DNA from: Diplosphaera chodatii
Lineage: Eukaryota > Chlorophyta > Trebouxiophyceae > Prasiolales > Stichococcaceae
Assembly: GCA_032358165.1 (NCBI GenBank)
Contig: JAALGY010000041.1
Span: 1-64,000 of the forward strand
DNA length: 64,000 bases
Direction of reading: 5' to 3'
Shown here: positions 47,560-59,678 of the stretch, one piece after another
Position numbering within the stretch: position 1 is the stretch's first letter
Layout of the letters: each line of letters begins with the position of its first letter
Made by a program: the position numbers and the translations under genes
The notes under the pieces: model-generated
The model's database searches: none
What the model saw: only the letters and a program-made list of their open reading frames with translations
Told to the model about the DNA's origin: nothing

Positions 47560-48297
47560 CAGCAGGTCAATGTGACACCATTCTCCTTGCCTCTGGGCAT
47601 ATCGGGTTGCCAGTGCGCTATGATTGATGGAATAGCATCATACACGGTAGAAGTCATGTTGATTGATACTCGACAGTAACACTATTTCGGGACCAGGCCA
47701 CCGTTTTTGGACTCCCTCTAGACAGGCGGACATCAGACCCTCGGCAGCACTGAAAATTATTCTAGGACACCCCACGTTGGACTTGACAAAACAACTGAAA
47801 CAAAATGTGGTGCCTCAGGATGCTGCTGTGACCTCTCTCAACCCCCATTCGGATGGTCTCGACAAAACTGAGCGCCGGACAATCAATGGTGGGCTGTGCA
47901 GTGTCTGTCCCTGCACCCTTGGGCCCTGTCTTTCCACTGTGTCAGATCCCTGCCTGCCTCCCAGACGGCTGCTCCCTCTATTCTGCTCTGGCTGCGAACC
48001 CAAGTCCCGTGCAACCGGTCATCAACTCCCATCAGCCCGAAGTATCGTGAGACCGCGTCAGCTATCTTGAGACCGCATCAGCTGCTGCTCTCATGAATGG
48101 CCCATCGAGCGCCGCCGATAACTCGCCGACGCTGCAGCAGCCGCTGCCACGGGGCTCAGCTTCGGGGGTGCGCTGCCGGCAATGCCGCCGTCACGTGCGC
48201 CGGCTGCTGCCGCCGCCGACAGACTGGAGCCACTGCGGAAGCGTGGCACCTGCAGCTGCCACTGGCCAGATCAAGAGTCGCGGACAACAGGACATGT
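47560..48297. other. Convergent 3' region, ArgJ and an unknown gene
   Basis: About 740 bp between two stop codons. It contains a 20-bp tandem repeat at 48043-48082 and otherwise no gene signal. Confidence 0.5.
48043..48082. repeat. 20-bp imperfect tandem repeat
   Basis: Two units, 48043-48062 and 48063-48082, share the form TATCnTGAGACCGCnTCAGC. They differ at two positions. Confidence 0.85.
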
Positions 48298-50539
48298 TCA
48301 GCGCAGGTCAGTGATGCCGCAGCCTTGCAGAGCACCACGCCCCTTTTGCAACTGATGATGTCGCTGCACGACTGGTGCCTCGGTCGCAGATGGTAGCACC
48401 TCGGCTGAGGGCGGCGCAGCGCCAATGCTGAAGCTGAAGGGCCCGCCGGCGGGCACGCCGGCGACGGGACGCGCCGCAGGGATTGTGACGGCGGCAGAAG
48501 GGAACGCCCAGCTGTGCGCGCCCAGCTGACCTGCCCCGCGAGCGGCAACACCCCCTGGTGGTGGCGATGTGGCTGGGGCTGCTGAGTGCCCACCTGCAAG
48601 CCAGCACCACTGACAGCTGTTGCGAATGGCAACCACCTGAGCATGCCTGCTGGGCTTGACGCATGCAGCAGGCGAGCACCTGCAGGCTTCAGACCACACT
48701 AGAGGGTGGATGACACACGATTTTCGCCCAGGTGCCTGGGCACTTGCATTTACGTCTGCGGAAGATTGGTGCATACCGTCCAGGCCTGCCAGCAGCGCGG
48801 CGTCGTGCTGTGCAAGGGCAGCATCGTGCTGCGCCAGGGCCGCATCATTCAGCCGGGCCACCCTGGAGCGCTCCAGGTTGCTGTGCGCCAGCATGCACTC
48901 CAGGTCCACCTGCTCAGGCGGAACACAACAGTGAGCTCTCAGGGTTGACACCCTGTGTTGAGGTCTGCAGCATTGCACCACAGAACCCGGCGAGCGGCAC
49001 AGGGGGCAGCAGCGCTGCCTGCCTGGCAACACATCCCATGCTGAGGTGACGGTTCAAGGGAAGCGACATCAGACTTAAAAAGGTGCGGTGGCCTTGCCTC
49101 GGGGGCGCCTGGGTTGGGCGGCGACGGCAGCGCGGCTGACGCGGGCGGCGCCATGCTGGCCGACTTGCGCTTCAGCGGCCGGCTCGGCTGCGCGTCATGT
49201 GCCAAGGCTTCTGCCAGACCGCCTGCATGCAGCGCACAGACGCTCTCGGCTCTCAGCTGACTGAAGCCAACCATCTGCGACGTCACTGAGACAGCATGTG
49301 GGTAGCAGCAGGGCGTCGAGGCAGCGAGGCTGGACAGAGTGCGTCACTCTGGTGCATGCCGCATGTGCGTGCACAGCCAGACCGCGTGCTGCTTCCTGCA
49401 GCGCTCACCGCTCGCGGCCGCTACCGTCGCCACCTCGGCTGGTGGTGGCGCCTCGGGCAGCGAGCCCTGGCGGCTGCACATCTCTGCGGGGTGCTCCGGC
49501 GGCGGCAGCGCCGCCGGCGCTGCCGACACCGCTGCAGGGGGCACATTCCCAAGCGTGCCGCCCTCCAGCCAGCCCCACACCTGATGCATACAGCATGAGG
49601 CTGGACTTGGCAGCATGCTGGACGGCAGGCCAGTTGTTCACCTGGGCTGTGCAACGGCACATGATACGGGCAACGATCCTAGTCTGAGCAAAGCAAGGGC
49701 CCTTATCACAGGCATGACTGGGTGCCACACATGACAGGACACTGACCTTCTCCAGGGTGACGTCGCTGCGGGCGCGCTTGACGCGGGGCCGCGCGGCCGC
49801 CCTGCCGCCGCTGCTGGCGTCGCCCGACGGCGAGCCCAGGCCCTGGTCGCTGCCCAGGCGGTGCAGCGCCGCGCCGATGGCCGCCTGCCGCCTCTGCCAT
49901 GCCACGGAGACAGACAATTCAGGCACCGACATATCGCAGGCCTTCCCCACTGTCGTCACCACCAGTTACACGCTGCTGATTACCACTCAGACATGCTCGA
50001 ATTGAGCCCTGAGGCTGCCTGGCTGTATGTGGCGTGCGGCGACTAGGACATCATGTACCCCGGCTATGCATGATGCGCCGCAGCCGCCACAAGCCCGCTG
50101 GCAGGTGCGCACGGCCGCTGTGTCGCACCTGCAGGCTGTGGGAGTCGGCGGAGCGGCCCGAGCGCGCCGGCTGGCAGCCGCTGGCGTCGGAGCGCGACAC
50201 CGTGGGGGACGCCGCCATGCGCCCGCCCCCGGTGGCGTCGTCCCCCAGGTCCGTGCTCAGCGACGGCGGCGTCGCCACCGCCACGCCGCCGGCCTGCAGG
50301 AAGGGGAGTGCACACGCCACATTCGGCAGGGAATTGGGTGCGGGGGTCATCAAATTGCACCAGTCGCCATTCCGTATGCAGATCCTGAGGGCGGACAGCG
50401 ATCTGCGCAAGCCTGATTGCAGTGAGGCTGGCAGCGGTCACCTCCATCAGGCGAGGCTGCAGCTGCTGACCGGGCTGCGCCCTACGCGCTGCTCCAGCTG
50501 GGTGCCCTGCATATTGACGAGTTGGATTGCCGTTGCCAT
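48298..50539 (-). CDS. Unrecognised low-complexity protein, probably nuclear
   Basis: I do not recognise a family. A phase-consistent model starts at the ATG at 50539 (MATAIQLVNMQGTQLEQR), then exons near 50296-50130 (ending SRSDASGCQPARSGRSAD...), 49896-49748, 49580-49410, 49226-49098, 48913-48780 and 48527-48298, ending in TGA. Visible features: a basic cluster RPRVKRARSD and another PLKRKSAS, both like nuclear localisation signals; Pro/Ala/Ser-rich linkers; and a coiled-coil-like segment with a sevenfold repeat (AALAQHD twice, then AALLAGL). The intron after 49098 has a GC donor. It starts about 590 bp from CAP-G and points the other way, so the two may share a promoter. The C-terminal exon is weakly coding in character and the true end could be earlier. 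Confidence 0.6.
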
Positions 50540-51128
50540 GCAGCTTAGCTCATGGCTGGATGTCAAAGGGAGGTAGTAGCACCGATGTGCTGCGCCAGTC
50601 GGCCTACCGTACTGGCTAGGAGGCTGACTGGGAGGACACTGTCAGCTGAGAGCCTGCTGCGGGGCGGGTTGCGGATGTTGCAGCAGGCCGATGTGGACCG
50701 GCCGACACTGGTATCGATGTCGCTGCACGGATTGTTCTCGCGTCGCACACAGGTCAGCGCCAGCCCGCGGGTAACACGAGTTACTTTATGTGCAGAGAGT
50801 TACTGGCTGAGGTCACTACCACAACCTTGGTCAGCTCAGCACATATTGGTTCCTATGCGTGCCGAGCACTGCCCCACTGCATGAATGCCCTACGCAACGC
50901 CCGTTGTGAGCACCGCTTGGCCCCGGGCAGCCCCGGGCGCCGCACGTGAGCAGTTCGACGCTGCAGGGCAGGCGTTTGCCAAAACCCTCCCCACGTTCAA
51001 ATGCCACGTCCACAGCTCATACTAGATTCACCATTTCATGGTGCCCTGACAGGCTCAAGACCCGTGGCGCAGGCTGCTGCTATGTGATCTGCCGACACCT
51101 GCGCAGTACCCAGTCCTACAGGGCAGCC
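50540..51128. promoter_or_regulatory. Divergent promoter region of the unknown gene and CAP-G
   Basis: The region lies between two divergent start codons. An ORF from 50552 on the plus strand reads without interruption for 110 codons but has no domain. No promoter element can be assigned with confidence. Confidence 0.4.
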
Positions 51129-54100
51129 ATGACGCGCGCTGCAGCGGCGCACGAGGCCTGGACGGTGGGCAAGATCCTGAATGAGTCGCAGCGCTCCGTG
51201 GCAGGGCACAGGAAGTGCGCGGCGGCGTTTTGGCGCCTGGCAGCCCGCGACCCTGCGGCTACCCTGCAGCAGCTGTGCGAATGCCTGCGCCACGTGCTGC
51301 CCATCGGCCAGGTGAGGGGCTCGATGCAAGTCACCTGGAGATGCCGCTGTACTGGTTGTGAAGTTATCGTTGCACATTCGTTGTGGTGCCTGGGTAGTCC
51401 AGCCATGCGCTGCACATGGCCAACGTGCACTGCAGCTGTCATAGCCGCTCGTCCACACCCAGCCTCAGCCATCTGATGTGCACCTGCAACATGCCGCAGC
51501 GGGAGGCGCATGTGGAGCGGCTCATCCGCTTCGTGGCCTTTGCGCCGTCGCAGCCGCCGGCGGCCGCCGAGGCGCTGGCGCTGGACCTGACGGAGGGGCT
51601 GCTGGGCTTTCTGCTGGGCGCGTCAGGGGCGGCGGACCGGGCGATCCGCTTCCGGGCATGCCAGCTCATGGGCGCCATCTTCACCTCCCTACCCGACGTG
51701 GAGCTGACCGACGTAAGTACTTATGCTCTACAAGTCACGAACGCTCTCGTTGAAGCTGCTTCAGAGTCGTGCCCGCAGCCAAAAGTGGCATGAACGTGCC
51801 TGCTCGCCTGCTGGCAGCGGATCGGGTCGTCCACACACCACTTTTGAACCTTCTTGATTCTTGATCACCGGCTTGCTGTGGTACTGGCAGGAGCTGGTAG
51901 ACGGCATCGAGGCGGCGATGCTGCAGCGGCTGCGGGACAGGGCGCCGGCCGTCCGCGCCGAGGCGGCCGCCGTGCTGGCCCGCCTTGCACAGCCCGACGA
52001 GGTGCTAATCAACCGATTAGTTAATTAGTAAAATTTTAATGGCTGCAGACTGCCCAGCAATCTGCTGAGGACCCGACCTCGAGCCAGGCCACTCACTTGT
52101 GCAGGATGGACAAGTCGCAAGGCCTGCAGTACAGAGCAGGTTTTTGAGCCCGAATTGAAGGCATTGGAGGTCTGACTGTGCGCGCAGGACGGCAGCTTTG
52201 CTGAGGACGAGGTGACGGCGGCGCTGCTGCGGCTGCTGGCCAGCGACAGCAACAAGGTGACTGGCTCGGCCGGCACCGGCCCCGCTGTCATGACTGTCTG
52301 TGCAACGCCACCATGTGATACGATGCCGCAGCCACACAGGAGCGGCGTGCTGCATGCGACGGCACACCGTTTCATGCAGGGTTCGCTGCTCACACCGCTA
52401 TCCATATCGTGTGTTCATGTCAATGAGCTACTGCTGCACAGGAGGTTCGCAAAGCGGTGGTGGGCGCACTGGCGCCTGATCCGGACGCCACGCTGCCTGC
52501 AATCATCGATCGCACCCACGATGTCGAGCCAGAGGCACGTCCTGTGCTCCCTGTGCAGACGGCCGCCAATAGCAGAGCCATCTGCATGGAGCGAGCATAC
52601 AGCACCCTGTTGCAGACGCAGCTGTGCCTTTGATGCAGGTGCGCCGGATGACATACCGCATCCTCATTGAGAAGGATGGCATCCTCGACATGCTCAGGTG
52701 CTGATGCTCATCCTCGTCACAGGAGCACGCAATGTAGACAATGGGACGGTCATTCAAGATGACGGCTGCCAATGCTGCTGTCGTGTCAGCATGTGCCCCA
52801 CCCATGCAGGCTGCCGTACGTATCTGTGGTATGCAGCACTTCACCACATGCTGCCGCCCCCTGCTTGACAGCAATCACAGTGACCTGGTGCTGTGCTGGC
52901 TGCAGCCCGGCGCAGCGGGCGCTGCTGCTGAGGCGCGGCCTGGCAGACCGCCACCCGCGGGTCGCAGCAAGCGCACAGGTAGGCTGTCATAAGCAAAGCG
53001 GCCACCTGACATTCACGCCATAACCGATGGGCCAGCAGCACTGGATTTGGCAGCCCCGGGTGCCAGACGTCTGACCAGCAATCCATGGCGATGAGGTCAA
53101 CAGGGCACAGACAAGTCGGCTAATGATGCTGCAGGCGCTGCTGGTGGGGTGGCTGCAGGAAGCAGAGGGCAGCGTCCCCGAGCTGCTGCAGCTCCTGGAC
53201 GTGGCTGCAGATGAAGGTGCCCCTGAAGCAACGACGCCGCGATGCACAATGTAGCATGAGCCAACTGCGTCCAGCCGCCTTGTGTCAGCAGCACACCCAT
53301 GTATCTCCTGCGGGGTGGCGCTACCTGCAGGTGCTGCGGAGGCTGCAGTGCGGGCGCTGATCGCCGGCGGTGCGCTGGATCCGGTTGCACTGGCGCACGA
53401 GGCGGCACAGGGTGGCTGTGGCCTGCGGGCATGCAGCGCTGCTGCAGGGGGCGTCGAGCTGCTGTTGCCGCAGGATGCGCTGATGTGGTGGGGCCCTCTG
53501 ATATCCAACGCCTAAGGCCTCAAACTGCCTTGATCAATAAATCGTGACAAGGAGCGTGCCACACCAGCTGGCGACTTTGAGGTGTTTTTGCAATGCTTCC
53601 AATCGTTCATGCAGGCGCGTGCTGTGCGAGTGGCTGTCGGCAGAGGGCGAGGCGAGAGGCGCTGCAGCCGCAGCCGCTTCTGGGGCTTCTGCTGCCCGGG
53701 AGTCTGCTGCCGCCAGCGATGCCCTCGAGGTGATATAGTGTCCAGTCCCCAATGCCGCCGGACTGCCGCCCATCATTGGGAAACCAAAGCATGAGGCACT
53801 TTGCCTGCCACGCTGGCGACTGGGCCTCTGCCTGGCTGTACAGCATATGCGAAGCTGGTCGCTGGGGCATGTGCCTCCTGCTAGGTGTTCTCAATCGCCC
53901 ATACCGTGGAGTCCATGAACTTTGGTTGGTAGCATGCAGAGCAGGGGTTCGCTGTGCACGCAGGCTCTCGAGGCAGCGCTGCCCCCGACAGTGGGGGACC
54001 TACTGGCTGCGGCGGCGGCGCACGCCCAGGCGGGCCCACAGCACATGTTTGCTGCCCGGCAGCTGCTGCGCATTGCAGCCCGCTGCACGGTAGGCAACCC

Positions 54101-57100
54101 CTGCACTCCAAGGCTTGTGTCTGGTGTACTGCTCAGCTGTCATGCCGCCAGGTTAGGCAAATATGGCCAGACTGTGAGGGAACTGGTTTCCAGCCGTGGC
54201 ATATCGCCTGGCAGGCAGCTCTGCGGTGTCAGAAGGCATCGCATCCGCGGAGTCTGACAATGTGCAACCATTGTGCTGCAGGACATGGCTGATGCCGCTG
54301 GCCGTGCTGCTGCCATGGGCACCCTGGAGCAGCTGCTGGCGCAGCCGGACCTGTGGGTGGAGCAGCCACAGGCGCTGGACCCATCCCAGGATGATGTAAC
54401 AGCTGCAACGTTTGGCGGCAGCACCTGGGCCGCCGCAATGGCAGAGCTTGCAGCAAAGGCACGCCCGTCTGGCTGCCCTTCCATGCATGCAGGCATGATC
54501 GTCACCATCCGAATTGCACAGCTCCAACTGCAGCGCTAACAGTCACATGCTCTGCAGCAGCTGTGCAGGCATGCTACATGCTGCTGGGCTGGCTCTGTGC
54601 TGGCGGGCACCTGCGACCGCTGCGGATGCAAACGGCATGCCATCGTTTCCTTGCGAGCGCAGGTGTACGCCTCGCCGTCTGAGATGGCAGCCGCGATGCT
54701 GGGCGCTATCTCTGGCGTCCTGAGCCCTGCTGGCGGCGCCATGCGCACCGATGGGGCAGACGGGATGTCTGAAGCTGCAGCCGATGCAGATGTGCATCAG
54801 GACAACAGCGCCACTGGTGCGACGCTATATCCTCAAAGGCACAGAGCCTCAGTCAGCAAGCAGGCGGCTCCCACAAGTTGCATACAGAAAGCAGGCGTAT
54901 GGGCATTGGACTTCCAAAGGTTTGCACGGATGTCATGTAAGACTGCTGCAGGGGGCATGAACTGACGACGCAGAACCCTCTGCAGGCGCACCAGCTCTGG
55001 ATGAGGCGTCCTGGCTGCATGCGCTGCACGTGGCGGCGGTGCTGCTGGGTGGGCTGGAGGACATCAACACCCAGGGCAGCGCGGCAGCAGGAAGCAGCCA
55101 GCTGGAGGTCAGCGACCTGCCTCGGGCGCTGCTGCTGCCGGCCATGGAGCAGGGTCCCGCCGTCAGGTGGGTTCAGGGTTTGGCATGTCCGCAGCACTGC
55201 ACGGCAGCGCCTGTTGGTCTGCACAAGCGCATCAGGGTGCCCAACAGCCCGACAGCAGCGCGGTGCCGAGACAGCCTATGTTGTATGCCTTGCGGTCTCG
55301 ACAGCCCTTTGCTATGTCAAGAAACTCATACAGGATGTCAGCAGATGGCAGTGCTAAAACACAAAGTGCTTTCTAGCTTTGAGTCAACAACACTGAGGTG
55401 AGCAAAGCGCGTGGCATGTGTGACCTTGCTGACCACCGCTTGTACTTAACATCCTGTTGCTAACCGCACTTACAATGTGGCAGGCGGCAGGCGCTGCGGT
55501 GCGTCGGCCTGTACTGCCTGCTGGGCTGCGAGGACGCCTCGTCGCTGGCGGCGCCGCTGGCGCTGCTCCGCTCCGGGGTGGCTGCGGAGCCGGACGCTGC
55601 AGGGAGGGCGGCCGCCGCCGCAGGGCTCTGCGACGCGGCCATGTCCTGGTGCTGCTGCCTGCTGCTACCTTGCGCAGCCCCTTCACTTCTGCGAGGACTG
55701 AACCAAGCCCACGTGCAACAACGGCTTCCCATCTGCCTGCAGTGTGCAGCGAACTGATCCACTTCGAATGCAGGCTGGTGCCATATGTTGGGGCCTCCTC
55801 ATGAACCTTTAAAATTGCAATCTGTAAGCTTGTGATTCACGATGGTTGGACATGGACACATTGAAGCTGTTGAGCCCGCCACAGTGTGCCAAACAGGGGT
55901 GCTTGTCTGCGCCTGCAGGGGCGTGCGAACAGTAGACGGCCTGCTGCCGGTGGCGCACGCCGGCGACGGCCCAAACCCCAGAGACGCGGCCGACGCCCCA
56001 GTGGTGGACCTGCTGCTGGCTGCACTGGACGCGGCGCTTGATCCCGACAGCTCAGGGTGTGCGCCTGAATGTATGTCTGCGTTCACACAGACGTGTGCAC
56101 ACCAGACCACATCATGTGGGGTTCGCATGTCCGGCCACAGCGCCTTGCTTGGTTGGATGACGCATCGGAACGCCACCGCTGCTGCAGGGTGGACGGTGAT
56201 GGCGCAGCTGAGCAGGCGGCCCTGGCAGCTACGGCTGGCACCGCGCTGGTCAAGCTGCTGATCGGGGGCGCTGCGGATGCGCAGGCGGGCCTCGAGCACG
56301 GCGAGATGGTCAAGGTCAGTGCAGCACGCCGTCTTTTGGCCGCGCTGGCTGTGTGTCTGGAAGCAGACTGGATGGAACGCACATAGTTTTGAAGCCAGAC
56401 CTGGCGGATACCAACTCATTTGATCTTGTGGCCACCAGACACACCAGCAGCGTGGTTGCGCTGCACCTGTAGTGTGGCCCATATCCGTGTGGATGAGGAT
56501 CCTGGCAGGCAAGCAGTGCTTCCCGCAGGTGCTGGCGCGGCTGCTGCCGCTGGCGTTCGACCCCGCGACCGAGGGGGCGGAGGCGCTGCGGCAGGCGCTG
56601 TCGGTGGGGCTGGAGGCCTTTGCCGGCATCGGCCCCGCAGCGACGCGCGCACTGGTGGGTCACAAATGTGTGGTCTGATTCGGGTCATACAGCATGATCA
56701 CAGTAGAAGGCAGCATCCCCATGCATTGGCATGTCTGGTTGCATGTCTGCTTGGCAGTTGCCGCCCTGGTACTAGTGCACATCGGCATGCACGCCAAGCA
56801 CGACAGGGCAAGCCCCGCAGCCCGTAACTGCACCATGCTAACGCTCCAGTCTGTCTGACAGCTGCCCAGTGCTGACGGCTGCAATGAAACCACCCAGGCG
56901 GCGGCGTTCCTGCCAGCCGCCCGGCGCGGCCTCAGCCTGGGCCTGCGCCGCGGCCAGGCGCCTACCCTGATGCTCTTCACGGCGCAGCTGCTGCAGGCGA
57001 GGCCCTGTGGTGCTTCGCTGGAAAACATTCTTGAACTAGTGGAAGCAGCGTCAAACCACATCGCTGTCGGATCACCATGATTCCCTAACATTGCTGGCGG

Positions 57101-59005
57101 TGTCCTGAGCATGCCAGCAGCGGCACAGCCTATTGCCTGTGCATTGAAGCCACACACAGCAGCGTTGAGCGCTGCCGTAGCACCCAGCGCTACCATGCAT
57201 CTTTGCACAGAATGCTGTTTCCATATACAATCCGCACGATGCATCTGTTCGAGGCACTGGTGGCGACTTGCGTCGCAGGTCAAGCCGTCCGCGACATACC
57301 CCGATGCCGACCGCGGCCTGGAATCGCTCGCGGCCGCCGTCTCACACGAGATCACACACCGCTGCCCGGCCTGCGCCGCCGCCAAGCCCTACGTTGCGGC
57401 CCTGTGCAAGGTCTGCTCTATTCGTTGTGTTCCACCAAGATCAGCAGGCCTGCGGCGCAGACTGCAATGTGTCCGCCACGTACAGCTGTGCACCCTGCGC
57501 AAGGTTGGCACTGCAGGCGGTCACGTGTCCCATACACCACGTGGCAACACCCTGCTGTGTAGGCCCTGGCGCAGCTGCCGCTGCGGCCAGGGGCGGAGGC
57601 GCTGCCAGCCCTGGCGCTCGCCGCGCGCCAGGTCGCAGACAGGGTTGCGAATGACCGCGTCGCTTCCAAGGACGCCAAAGCCTTTGCCACAAGGTGCATG
57701 GAGGCAAGGCGACACCAGTCAGCACTGCTGCTGGCGCACGCCCTGGGTTTCACACAGCAGCTCGGGCACACCTGCCAAGGCTGCTGGTTCCTGGACACCA
57801 GGAATGCCATGACTCAGCAATCGAAGGCGCGCTCTGCTGCAGGGTGGGCAAGGCGCAGCAGGCCGCCGGCGGCACCGCCGCCGAGCCGCTGGACGCCGAC
57901 GCTGTCGCAGCCATGCTGGAGGTACATCCTGCCTGCAAATGGCGTCTGCTGCTGCCAGCAAGCCTGATGCAGTCCATGTTTCAAGCCTCAGTGCCAAGGC
58001 TGAACCGCTGAAACCATGCTGTGCAACCGCAGCTGCCAGCCGGCTGTCCTATGTCCATTGGCAGCTGTAGTTCAGACAACGTGTTGCTTGACGTACCTCT
58101 CAACCCTGACTGCAGGCGGTGAGCATTCAGGAGGGCGGCCGGGAGCTGCTGGGCGCCTGGCCGCTGCCCTTTGAGGCAGAGAGCATCGCGGCGCCGACGC
58201 CCGGCCGTAGGCGCCAAGCCGCAGCCGCCGCCGCAGCCGAGTCCTCAGGCGAAGACGAGGTGTCTTTCCAACGATGCACTGCGCTGCGGTCAAACTATCC
58301 CGCCAGACGGACCAGAGGCCTGCAACTGATCTGCCGCACTGGGGCTAGGCAGGCACATAGCCTGAAGCTGCGTGATGTTCGGGCTCATCAGATCACCAGC
58401 AGGGGTGACCAGGCCCCCTTGCCCTGGCGGTGTGCATATGGGGTGCCAATCACTTCTCATGTGCCTACTGCTGATTGGTGCACACTACGCTGCAGGAGGC
58501 CACGCCCCAACCGCAGGCGCCACCCCCACGGAAGCGCGCGATGCCCAGCCGCTCCGCACGCAAGCCGTCCTACATCGAGGCGCCCGCCGAGTCATCGGCG
58601 TCCGAAGGCAACGAGGCGGGCGGAAGCAGCACCAGCAATGACAGCAGTGGCAATGGCAGCAGCGGCGCAGGCAGCGGGAAGGAGAACGAGCCGGAGCCGG
58701 CAGCGGCAGCCGTGAGAGACCCGCTTCCTGCTGCCGCTGCCACCAAGCGTGCCGGCGGGCGGCGCCGGCTGTCGACCGCATCATCTCCCCCAGCGGCCGC
58801 TGCGGACTCGCCCCGCAGCGCCTCAAGCGAGAGCAGCGGTTCGGAGTCTTCAGACGGTGAAGACGGTGAAGAGAACATGGCACCGCCAGCTGCTGCAGGG
58901 CCGCCGCACGGCAAAGCGGCGACCAAGCCCACGGGCAGGCGCGAAGCAAAGGCTGCCAGAAGCAGTAGGCGGCGGCAGCCGCTGCAGGGCCAAGCAGTTG
59001 CATGA
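51129..59005 (+). CDS. NCAPG: Condensin I subunit CAP-G
   Basis: Starts at the ATG at 51129 (TVGKILNESQRSVAGHRKC); first exons are 51129-51311, 51500-51712, 51891-52001 and 52188-52256. HEAT-type repeats follow, as in CAP-G: HVERLIRFVAFAPSQPP, AIRFRACQLMGAIFTSLPD, ELVDGIEAAMLQRLRDRAPA, VRAEAAAVLARLAQPDED, VRKAVVGALAPDPDATLPAI and VRRMTYRILIEK. Further repeat exons run to about 58.2 kb. The last exon (to TGA at 59005) is a Ser/Glu/Lys-rich tail with basic patches, a common form for the CAP-G C-terminus and a likely phosphorylation target. CAP-G is one of two HEAT subunits of condensin I, which binds DNA with the kleisin CAP-H and compacts mitotic chromosomes. The intron after 52534 has a GC donor (AGAG followed by GCACGT). 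Not all middle exon edges were fixed. Confidence 0.91.
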
Positions 59006-59678
59006 GTGCATGCAGAAGACAATGGTGGCATGGCATCTTTTGTGTCATGCTTCAGGCTTCCGGTTTTGGGATGTCAAGCAGCAAGTCTTGTGGGTGCTTG
59101 CCTGCGCTATACCACAGCAGACATGGCACGATTGAGGTGGCATGCAATTGCTTACAGTTGAACACGCAAGCGCAATCTGCATAAATGCCAGACGCCGATG
59201 TATGCTAGAGACAAGCAGATCACGCAAGCAAACCAACATCCGAGTTAAACAAATCCGAGTCAAACAAATTTTGTTCGAGTGCTCAAGAGTGCTGCGCACA
59301 AACCGCAGCAAGCCAATATCGCAGAGAAACCTCTTATCAGCAGGAAGAACAGGGCATTGCAGCGTGTTGTCTGCTGCAGCGACATGTCAAACTTCTTCGA
59401 TACTTCATGGCAGTACTTCAAACAACAAACAAGGCACGGTGCTTACCGGAACTGGGTTGTACAATAACCCGGTTCCTCGCACAGCATTTGTGATGTACTG
59501 CTTTGCTCGACGCATGCAAGCACGCCGGACAGCATCCCTGTGACAGCTGCACCGCATGGATGGTCATCCGCTCTGGCAGCCCAAGTCTGCTGAGATGCCG
59601 CGCCCAACAGTTTCCTCTGAACTGACTGTAACTTGCCACACATGGCGAGCGTAACTAGACGAGACCAGCAGCTCTGCG
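59006..59678. other. Convergent 3' region, CAP-G and AUX1/LAX-like gene
   Basis: About 670 bp between two stop codons. It is AT-richer than the genes and includes a short direct repeat near 59235-59270 built on AAACAAATCCGAGT. No gene is seen. Confidence 0.5.

Noticed and set aside
50552..50884. A 110-codon plus-strand ORF from an ATG upstream of CAP-G
   Set aside because: No domain, ordinary intergenic composition and placement inside the presumed shared promoter.
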